A stretch of DNA of 6,225 nt from Candidatus Heimdallarchaeota archaeon (lineage in GTDB: Archaea > Asgardarchaeota > Heimdallarchaeia > Heimdallarchaeales > Kariarchaeaceae): positions 1 through 6,225 of the forward strand of contig JAAFKL010000027.1 of assembly GCA_021399405.1 (NCBI GenBank), written 5' to 3'. The notes under the pieces were generated by a model. That model had not been told where the DNA came from and made no database searches. It saw nothing but the letters and a program-made list of their open reading frames with translations. Shown here piece after piece: positions 1-5,532 of the stretch (position 1 is the first letter of the stretch; each line of letters begins with the position of its first letter). The translations under genes and the position numbers were made by a program.

Positions 1-2
1 GA

Positions 3-252
3 ATAAGGCAATTGCGCTCAGAAAACCATAGATTGCATTTTTCGGATCAATACAGTTCTCTTCAAGAAATGATCGCAATGACACTATGAATTCCGCTCCA
101 AGGTGATATAAAAGGAGATCGAGTTTTCGACCCCTGTTCTATAGATCAAACAGTATGGTTCGATACCACCAAGACAAAATACAGGTGAGTGGAGAAAAAC
201 CATTCATCAAACGATTCGAGATCTCAATGAGTACGTCGATCCGGATTTGTAA
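3..252 (+). pseudogene. Possible decayed coding remnant in the gene-poor left edge
   Basis: There is no intact gene in 1-374. In the plus frame whose codons begin at 3, the peptide looks protein-like (for example HRLHFSDQYSSLQEMIAMTL, then DRVFDPCSIDQTVWFDTTK). It is interrupted by a TGA at 87-89 and ends at a TGA at 186-188. A one-base shift near 183-187 continues it as EWRKTIHQTIRDLNEYVDPDL-like sequence to a TAA at 250-252. The pattern of one nonsense codon plus one frameshift would fit the C-terminal end of a dead gene entering from the left, possibly a transposase, but I recognise no family. The opposite strand is also fairly open: a minus frame runs from about 138 off the left edge and reads CIDPKNAIYGFLSAIALF. 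Direction and coding status are therefore uncertain. Confidence 0.25.
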
Positions 253-302
253 ATGATAAAAACCAGAAATTTGAAAGAATAAAACTCTCAAGTTCGTCTA
301 TT

Positions 303-316
303 TGTTTAAATAATAA
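303..316. repeat. Left copy of a 14-bp inverted repeat flanking the repeat-protein gene
   Basis: TGTTTAAATAATAA here is the exact reverse complement of TTATTATTTAAACA at 2169-2182. The two copies lie 58 bases beyond the stop and 75 bases before the start of the 375-2093 gene. The match does not extend in either direction and no target-site duplication is visible. The repeat is almost pure A+T, so chance is a real possibility. Confidence 0.35.
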
Positions 317-353
317 GTTGTGGTGGAAACTGATGATGACGGGTAAACAAACA

Positions 354-376
354 ATTACGATCGATCGCTCGAATTT
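354..376 (-). terminator. Possible palindrome-plus-T-tract terminator after the repeat-protein gene
   Basis: Just past the stop of the 375-2093 gene, the minus strand reads an imperfect palindrome bounded by AATT on both sides, with the perfect core CGATCGATCG at 358-367. It is followed on the same strand by a T-rich stretch (GTTTGTTT, 346-353). The position and T-rich tail suit transcript ending, but the hairpin is imperfect. Confidence 0.25.
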
Positions 377-2093
377 AAACATAAATTTGATACCGTATTT
401 CAATTAGTAGGGTAAACTCTCTATTAAAATCAAAGCCTTCTGAAATCAATTCCCTTATGCAACTTATTTGAAAATCTCGCTGACCATGAATGCCGAATTT
501 AATCCATTTTTTACTCTTTGCAGCTGTATAAACTGGAGAAAATATCTCTCTACTTGGCAAGCGTTGATTATTGCGAATATATGGCAAAACTTGATTCTTG
601 CCTCTTTTCAATCCCCGTTTACCGTCCCAGTACCCTTTTGGTTTGATTTTACCATGTTTTCTTGCTTTGTTACGTGATTGAAGTCCACAATAGGTCAAGA
701 ATTCATGATAGGTGTGAATATTAAACTCTTCAAATCGACCTGCACTAATGGCGCATATCACTTTGGAATTCTCTTTAGCTAGTGGTGTGCGATTCAATTT
801 TTTGTTTTTTTGTAGAGTAATACGTTTAGCCAGTTCCAGCCCCTCTTTTCCCAGTCTCGCCCATGGGATGACTCCTGGTTCCAACCCAGCAGCAATAATC
901 AAATCATAGAATTTTTCTACGTTGAATACTCGCCATTCACCGGTATGAATCAGATATGCTATATGATCATCAACTTCTGTAAGATACGGTGGTCGACCTA
1001 AGTCAGAAGCCATCTTCTGTATATGTTTAAGTGATTCATTAAAACCCTGTTCAGTTTTCCAGTGACTGTAATCAGTTATGTTAGGCTTAAGGCCACAGCG
1101 TAATAAAACATCACTCCAGTTATTCAGTCCGAATTTTTCCCATTTACCATTGGATAAGCCTGTAGCACATCTCTTTCCATTTGGAATATCATAGATAGTA
1201 GGCGTTTTGTTTGTTTCCTCATAATATTTGTTAATTTCATTGAATATTAATATAACAGAATCCCCACTATTCCAGAAATTTAATGGATGGTTACGAGGCT
1301 CCAGTCCACAGAAACGAAGCATATGAAGCCATAATTTAATACCAAATTGTTTGAAACTACCATTGGAAATGGCTCCGGCGATCAGAGGGAAATCAGAGGA
1401 ATATGGTACTATTTTTTTGTTCTCATGGTATTGTAATATTAAGTTTCGTGCTTCGAGAAGACCATCTTTTGATTTCCATTTAATTTCCCAATTGACCGGT
1501 AGTCCTATATGCTTCAGAAAATCTCCCCAAGTACGAATATTCATAGACTGCAATGCCTTCTTTGATGAAATACAATAAGATATTTTCGGCATTTCCTTTG
1601 TGGTAGGAGACCTTCCATGGGTTGCAAAGAAATCTTGTATTTTTGATACAGAGTTATCGTACCAACCGACCTCCTCACAATGGTTTCTCTCTACATTTAG
1701 TGGCAACTCACAGTAGGTGAGAAATTGGTTCCAAGTAACAATACCAAATTGCTCCCAGTATTTACCATAGATGACATCCCTTAGAATACGAAATTCTCTA
1801 TGGAATGGTGCACGGTCGTGTTTTTCAAAGAATGTTTTGACCATATCACGTTGTCTGTTTAATGCTTCCTCATTCTTATATTCAGAAAATTTCATTGGTC
1901 TTGAATTAGGTTTATAGCCACAATAGTTTACAAATTCATCCCAAGTACTAATGTTGAATGGACTTAATTTCCCTGTCCGTACTTTTACATATATTGCTCT
2001 GGCTTCATTGGAGTTTGGTCTTTTACCTAATTGGCTAGCCAGATTGATGTAGTCCTGTTTTATCTTGTCGAGATGTATTATTTGATTACTCAA
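375..2093 (-). CDS. Eight-repeat homing-endonuclease-associated (HNH_repeat-like) DNA-binding protein
   Basis: This 572-aa protein is almost entirely made of about eight degenerate repeats with a period near 68 residues. Each ends in a block such as FNISTWDEFVNYCGY, FGIVTWNQFLTYCEL, FGLNNWSDVLLRCGL or FNVEKFYDLIIAAGL; the aromatic anchor falls at about residues 51, 121, 189, 255, 326, 395, 462 and 537. Each block is preceded by a helix and a short xxRxP turn (LGKRPN, HDRAPF, HGRSPT, LGRPPY, LNRTPL, NQRLPS). From repeat 3 on, linkers carry a W...G element. This is the pattern of the homing-endonuclease-associated repeat (Pfam HNH_repeat), small helical DNA-binding units. I see no HNH, GIY-YIG, LAGLIDADG or PD-(D/E)XK motif, so a sequence-reading DNA-binding role is inferred rather than cleavage. 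Repeat 8 has lost its GL ending and is followed by a roughly 30-residue tail. The start is TTG, fixed by an upstream in-frame TAA at 2106-2108, a strong SD, and repeat 1 beginning near residue 8. Confidence 0.85.
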   Translation of the reverse strand: MSNQIIHLDKIKQDYINLASQLGKRPNSNEARAIYVKVRTGKLSPFNISTWDEFVNYCGYKPNSRPMKFSEYKNEEALNRQRDMVKTFFEKHDRAPFHREFRILRDVIYGKYWEQFGIVTWNQFLTYCELPLNVERNHCEEVGWYDNSVSKIQDFFATHGRSPTTKEMPKISYCISSKKALQSMNIRTWGDFLKHIGLPVNWEIKWKSKDGLLEARNLILQYHENKKIVPYSSDFPLIAGAISNGSFKQFGIKLWLHMLRFCGLEPRNHPLNFWNSGDSVILIFNEINKYYEETNKTPTIYDIPNGKRCATGLSNGKWEKFGLNNWSDVLLRCGLKPNITDYSHWKTEQGFNESLKHIQKMASDLGRPPYLTEVDDHIAYLIHTGEWRVFNVEKFYDLIIAAGLEPGVIPWARLGKEGLELAKRITLQKNKKLNRTPLAKENSKVICAISAGRFEEFNIHTYHEFLTYCGLQSRNKARKHGKIKPKGYWDGKRGLKRGKNQVLPYIRNNQRLPSREIFSPVYTAAKSKKWIKFGIHGQRDFQISCIRELISEGFDFNREFTLLIEIRYQIYV

Positions 2094-2098
2094 TAATC

Positions 2099-2107
2099 GA
2101 TCACCTT
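2099..2107 (-). promoter_or_regulatory. Strong Shine-Dalgarno deciding a TTG start
   Basis: The minus strand reads AAGGTGATC. Its AGGTGATC part is fully complementary to the conserved GATCACCT near the 16S rRNA 3' end. The AGGTG core lies 8 bases before the TTG at 2093. No in-frame ATG occurs until residue 67, inside the repeat array, so this site supports TTG as the true start. Confidence 0.75.
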
Positions 2108-2168
2108 AGAAAAGAATTTGATGTATTGAATCAAACAAATCATCAATATCAATAAGTATTATTACTGA

Positions 2169-2182
2169 TTATTATTTAAACA
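2169..2182. repeat. Right copy of the 14-bp inverted repeat
   Basis: TTATTATTTAAACA is the exact reverse complement of 303-316. It overlaps the likely TATA box of the 375-2093 gene, so part of the match may simply reflect a promoter-like A+T motif. Confidence 0.35.
2173..2180 (-). promoter_or_regulatory. Candidate TATA box for the repeat-protein gene
   Basis: The minus strand reads TTTAAATA, close to the archaeal TATA-box form. Transcription starting about 25 bases downstream would begin near 2150 and give a leader of roughly 55-60 bases carrying the SD at 2099-2107. Other A+T-rich stretches nearby could serve instead. Confidence 0.35.
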
Positions 2183-2333
2183 CTGTATATTTTTGATGGT
2201 TGTCTAGAAGATTAATTAATAATAATGATAATTTCCTAGCAAAAAGAAATGGTTAATTTTCTTTTGATCAATCTAGTTGAAGTCTTGTATCTAATGATGC
2301 GGTAGATCGATCTGATAAGCGAAATAAATTTTG

Positions 2334-2352
2334 TCGGTCCGGAAATGGCCGA
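2334..2352. other. Small hairpin downstream of the zinc-ribbon gene
   Basis: TCGGTC (2334-2339) can pair with GGCCGA (2347-2352) around a 7-base loop. It is the most G+C-rich patch in this gap. As plus-strand RNA the stem has five Watson-Crick pairs and one G-U pair. On the minus strand the G-U becomes an A-C mismatch, so it is a poorer terminator for the upstream minus-strand gene than it first appears. Confidence 0.3.
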
Positions 2353-2400
2353 GGGTTGTAAAACAAACGAAACATGTAGAAATAAACAATCTCTCCGATT

Positions 2401-3831
2401 TCAAGACTTTAGCATTCTATCAAGAGTAGGTTGCAATCGCGTCATATATTCATCATTGTATTTGTCAAAATTATAATTAGATTTGAATTGTTCTAAAGTA
2501 GAAAATCCCAATTTAGCAAGTATCTGAAGATCCTTTCCAAAACTAACGGCCATTAAATCAAAAACAAAACGGACAAGTGGTATTGAATTATCACTTAGCC
2601 AAAAACGCGATCTAAATTCAATATACATATCTTGAATAAACTTTGTAAGCTGAGTTTCCAATGAGAAATTTGAATTCTTTTCGCTGATATAGAGAAACAA
2701 TAATTTTACTCCCTCAAAAAAGTAGGTATAGACTGGAACAATCGAATAATCCTTAATAATATCCTGTAAATAATCTTCTTCATCTTTCAAGTATTTTTCT
2801 TTGAACTCAATTGAGTTAAAGTCAGTAAATAACCCATCAAAAAGGAAATAATTGAAAACTGAATAAGTCTTACTGGGATCTTGATAAATGTCATTCATAT
2901 CTTTCAACAACTCAAATATCATTTCAGCCTGACCATGATTTGAGGATGAATATGGTAACACAAGAATTTCAGCCCATCTAAAGCCATAAGAATCCGGATC
3001 AAAAGTATTTGTAAACAGATTACTTTTCTTATGTTTCTGCATTCGTATTTTCTCAAGTTTAGCGTGTTCAGTTACAATAAGACGGGATAAAATCATGAAA
3101 ACACGAAAAACCCTCGGGACCTTCCACATAGGTATATTGTCTGCATTCAACAAAAGTATCTTTTGTAAACTTAGAAGATTGATCACCAAAGCCTCTTTAT
3201 TCTCCATTGCAATCGAATACAATTGACTGTGTTTCTGGAGCATCCTCAATAGATCAATATGAATACTATCCCATTCCATCTCAGGTACAGATTTTAATTT
3301 AAAGTAAGAAAACAGTAATTCTTCGAAATAAGGCTGTAATGACAGATTCTTATGTATCGGGTAATAATGATAAGAATCCAGTTCTCTGGCGACCTGCGAT
3401 TCATAATCAGGATGGGGAACGAGATCATAATACGAGTCAAATTGTTTCAGATTTTCGCCGTATTCTGTATTCATAGCCATTTGGTAGAAATCATCACTAT
3501 ATTTCATAGTTATATCTCTGCCTAAATCGTCACATTGTGTGATTATATCACTAATATCAATATTTACTGAGATTAAATAATTTAAACGCTGAAATAACTC
3601 ATGATATAGTTGGAATGGGCTTTCATTACCATCAATCATACCAACTAATGGACTGATATGTTGAATACGGAGAAAATTCTTTTTGGACCCAGGAGCAGCA
3701 ATATCAATATACAGGATATTGCAGTTGGTACATGTTGCTAATGGAATAGATTCAAACAACGAATTAGGTCTAAGATATAATGTCTTTATGGGGTATTTAC
3801 TACATTCAAAACATTTAGGATTTCTAGGCAC
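2401..3831 (-). CDS. Unrecognised 476-aa protein with N-terminal zinc ribbon
   Basis: I do not recognise the family. Residues 1-45 form a likely zinc ribbon: C7-F-E-C10 and C34-T-N-C37, separated by 23 residues, with hydrophobic strands after each pair. The remaining 430 residues look mainly helical and soluble, rich in Leu, Tyr, Phe, Asp and Lys, with no Walker, nuclease or protease motif and no signal peptide. An acidic patch (KDEEDYLQD) lies around residue 350. The start is GTG at 3831. An in-frame TGA at 3838-3840 blocks any longer form, and the first internal Met (near residue 64) would delete the zinc ribbon, so GTG is well supported. A weak SD-like AGGT lies 9 bases upstream. The gene follows the HhH/zinc gene after 267 bases and probably has its own promoter. 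A nucleic-acid-binding or adaptor role is a guess from the zinc ribbon and neighbours. Confidence 0.8.
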   Translation of the reverse strand: MPRNPKCFECSKYPIKTLYLRPNSLFESIPLATCTNCNILYIDIAAPGSKKNFLRIQHISPLVGMIDGNESPFQLYHELFQRLNYLISVNIDISDIITQCDDLGRDITMKYSDDFYQMAMNTEYGENLKQFDSYYDLVPHPDYESQVARELDSYHYYPIHKNLSLQPYFEELLFSYFKLKSVPEMEWDSIHIDLLRMLQKHSQLYSIAMENKEALVINLLSLQKILLLNADNIPMWKVPRVFRVFMILSRLIVTEHAKLEKIRMQKHKKSNLFTNTFDPDSYGFRWAEILVLPYSSSNHGQAEMIFELLKDMNDIYQDPSKTYSVFNYFLFDGLFTDFNSIEFKEKYLKDEEDYLQDIIKDYSIVPVYTYFFEGVKLLFLYISEKNSNFSLETQLTKFIQDMYIEFRSRFWLSDNSIPLVRFVFDLMAVSFGKDLQILAKLGFSTLEQFKSNYNFDKYNDEYMTRLQPTLDRMLKS

Positions 3832-3860
3832 AGTGTGTCAACCTAATCTCAGAGAAATGA

Positions 3861-3875
3861 TAATTATAAATATAT
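3861..3875 (-). promoter_or_regulatory. Candidate TATA region for the zinc-ribbon gene
   Basis: The minus strand reads ATATATTTATAATTA, centred about 35 bases before the GTG at 3831. A start of transcription about 25 bases downstream would leave only a very short leader of roughly 5-10 bases. A second TATA-like run lies directly upstream (3876-3888), so the exact box is ambiguous. Confidence 0.45.
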
Positions 3876-3898
3876 TTTTATATATGAACATATTTTTA

Positions 3899-3932
3899 GT
3901 AAACAATAAAAATAATTATTGTAAACAATAAT
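3899..3932. promoter_or_regulatory. Dyad plus extra half-site, possible operator
   Basis: Positions 3915-3932 read ATTATTGT-AA-ACAATAAT, a perfect dyad with 8-base arms. The sequence GTAAACAATAA containing one arm occurs at 3921-3931 and again as a direct copy at 3899-3909, exactly 22 bases apart, or about two helical turns. The site lies just upstream of the TATA region of the 2401-3831 gene, suiting a dimeric regulator binding on one DNA face. The function is inferred. Confidence 0.45.
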
Positions 3933-4045
3933 ATAAATTATGGTCGATCATGATAGTCTATAAATAAATCGATTTCAATTAGTATTACTTCAAGAAATTT
4001 TAATTGGCGTTCTATCTGGAAATCAAGGAAATTTATTAACAGTGA

Positions 4046-4086
4046 TGTCTTGAGTAGACAATATCTGATATCAGCTAATGCAGATA
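4046..4086 (-). terminator. Two tandem stem-loops after the HhH/zinc gene
   Basis: Starting 12 bases past the stop at 4099 on the minus strand, TATCTG/CAGATA (4062-4067 with 4081-4086) can pair around 13 bases that include most of the 10-base palindrome CTGATATCAG (4065-4074). A second stem follows, TGTCT/AGACA (4046-4050 with 4056-4060), with a 5-base loop. No long T tract follows at once, so a processing or 3'-end stability element is as likely as a terminator. Confidence 0.3.
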
Positions 4087-4098
4087 GTAACCGGCGAA

Positions 4099-5445
4099 TC
4101 AATCAGCTGGATTCAGAATTTCATGGAAATAAGCAGTATCCTCAAGGATTGGTAGTTCGAAAGTGGTGAAAAGTTGGGTGTTAAACCCTTTATTCAATTG
4201 GGCTACAACCTTGTCCATGTTCATCTCTCTGGTGTGCTTGTCAAGCCATGAATAGATTGAGGAGACAAAGATCTCTAAGTAGTTCTTCAGAGCAGTCTCT
4301 CTGGGAATTTCACTATAGCCTAGCATCGAACTAAATTTTCTTCTGAGATCAAGCTTTAAGTTACGGGTCCAGTGTAATAAACTATCATTGAGATCGGAAA
4401 GAGAAAATGCTCTTGGAATCAAATTATGAATAACGTGTTGATACTCGGGATAAAGAGGGACATAAATCATCATCATATCACCCGGTATAAGATCGAATGC
4501 GGTCGCTACATCACTGTGAATAATAATGACCGGCCAGTGATCCATAAAAAAATCGGATAATGATAAATATTTGTTGCTATCAATACCGGCAAAACAGCCA
4601 AGAAATTCGTCAAGGTGATCAGTGGTTTTTCTTTCAAGAGCATTGAAATCCTTGACCCCTCCATCAATCCACTTTTTGAAGTCACTGTATGAATGTATCG
4701 AGACCTCTCCAATCATTGATGATAAAGGCTTGATTGCGTTTGTTAAAAATCTAGTATCCCAAAAATGAGCGGAGGGGGGATAATGCACCTCGTGTGGTGT
4801 TGAATCTAGATCTTCAGGGTGATATGAGATATGCTCAATCTCCAGATAGAAGAATTCAAATCTATAATCAAATATTTTATCGCGTTTGTGTTTACCTTTG
4901 TATCGCTCACTTGGAATTGTTGTTCTTCTATTAACTAGTAAGAATAGCTTTATTCTATCACAAATACAATTAATGCTAGTGATCCCGCTCTCCTCAGTTT
5001 TCATCTCTAAATTAGCAATCAATATTTTTTTATGATTTTTTAAATGATGAATATTGATAGGAATGCAGCCTGGACATTTGAAATCAAGGAGATGAAGTTC
5101 AATATCAAAGCTGTAGGTATCTGGTCGGTTTGCCATCCGTTTTAATCTGGAATTTCGCGCCTTTTCTTTTGTTCTATTTCTTTTCTTTTTTATCCTGTTG
5201 AGTTTAGATAATGTCTTCTGATCAATAAGGGATTGTTGGTTTTGAATATATGAGTGAATTATCTTCGCATTATATGGGGTCATTCCATCCATATTTTCTA
5301 AATCTTCTACTTCATAAACAATAAGCTCAACAGGAGAATCAATGAGACCATTATTCAAAGCACGAAGAGTCCTCTTTTTGGCTGCTGTTGATTTAAATTG
5401 AATTTGATCAAGAAATTCTTGGTTTGATATATCCGCTATTAGCAC
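4099..5445 (-). CDS. Unrecognised 448-aa protein with RadA-N-like HhH segment and possible zinc site
   Basis: Residues about 20-70 resemble the helix-hairpin-helix N-terminal domain of Rad51/RadA. A helix (TLRALNNGLIDSPVEL) is followed by EDLENMDGMTPYNAKIIHSYIQ, matching the family's 'eLa...Gi....A.kII..a' pattern in order and spacing. Residues 80-105 are extremely basic (KLNRIKKKRNRTKEKARNSR). A possible zinc site follows: C124-P-G-C127 and C160-I-C162; the second pair is CxC, so the site is less certain. The remainder (about 165-448) is mixed alpha/beta with no motif I know; a PGDMMMIYV stretch near 321 is vaguely OB-fold-like. There is no Walker A or nuclease signature. The start is GTG at 5445; the reading frame is closed by TAA at 5467-5469 with no ATG between, and the next Met (residue 52) would cut the HhH segment. 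The upstream neighbour is a RadA-core ATPase, so a DNA-binding partner role is an attractive inference, not shown. Confidence 0.8.
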   Translation of the reverse strand: MLIADISNQEFLDQIQFKSTAAKKRTLRALNNGLIDSPVELIVYEVEDLENMDGMTPYNAKIIHSYIQNQQSLIDQKTLSKLNRIKKKRNRTKEKARNSRLKRMANRPDTYSFDIELHLLDFKCPGCIPINIHHLKNHKKILIANLEMKTEESGITSINCICDRIKLFLLVNRRTTIPSERYKGKHKRDKIFDYRFEFFYLEIEHISYHPEDLDSTPHEVHYPPSAHFWDTRFLTNAIKPLSSMIGEVSIHSYSDFKKWIDGGVKDFNALERKTTDHLDEFLGCFAGIDSNKYLSLSDFFMDHWPVIIIHSDVATAFDLIPGDMMMIYVPLYPEYQHVIHNLIPRAFSLSDLNDSLLHWTRNLKLDLRRKFSSMLGYSEIPRETALKNYLEIFVSSIYSWLDKHTREMNMDKVVAQLNKGFNTQLFTTFELPILEDTAYFHEILNPAD

Positions 5446-5465
5446 ATAAGTTAATGGACTCCAAT

Positions 5466-5475
5466 TTTATATAAA
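5466..5475 (-). promoter_or_regulatory. TATA box placing transcription start at the GTG codon
   Basis: TTTATATAAA is a perfect 10-base palindrome centred about 25.5 bases before the GTG at 5445, the distance expected between an archaeal TATA box and the transcription start. The transcript would then be leaderless or nearly so. A GGAG on the minus strand at 5459-5462 is 13 bases from the GTG, long for an SD, and would lie outside a leaderless message. No clear purine-rich BRE is seen upstream. Confidence 0.6.
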
Positions 5476-5532
5476 TAAACAAAGATAATTACTCAAAGCT
5501 ATTCGAAATATATTGATACCGATCAGTCAATG

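Larger units (their letters stand above)
2094..2400. other. 307-bp non-coding gap between the zinc-ribbon and repeat-protein genes
   Basis: No open frame worth calling was seen on either strand. The right part is the 3' flank of the 2401-3831 gene and holds a small hairpin at 2334-2352. The left part carries the TATA candidate and SD of the 375-2093 gene and the right copy of the 14-bp inverted repeat. The sequence between is A+T-rich, with short TAAT/GATA runs and no clear RNA gene. Confidence 0.6.

Noticed and set aside
325..345. CTGATGATGA resembling the D'/C' boxes of an archaeal C/D guide RNA.
   Set aside because: No matching C box upstream or D box downstream at suitable spacing and no terminal stem.
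2290..2330. AATGATG followed by CTGA as a possible C/D-box guide RNA.
   Set aside because: Only one pair of boxes, about 20 bases apart, without internal boxes or a closing stem.
3838..3890. A 17-codon minus-strand ATG reading frame upstream of, and in frame with, the zinc-ribbon gene (MFIYKNIF...), which could extend it.
   Set aside because: It ends at a TGA two codons before the GTG start and lies in the A+T-rich promoter; its Ile/Phe content reflects base composition.
397..3984. A 13-base direct repeat ATTTCAATTAGTA near 397 and near 3972.
   Set aside because: One copy is inside coding sequence; the length and A+T content are expected by chance in a window of this size.
4165..4520. Possible MCM N-terminal domain similarity in the HhH/zinc protein (PGDMMMIYV resembling an OB-fold strand, with a cysteine site).
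   Set aside because: The order of zinc site and strands does not match MCM and the similarity rests on one short stretch.
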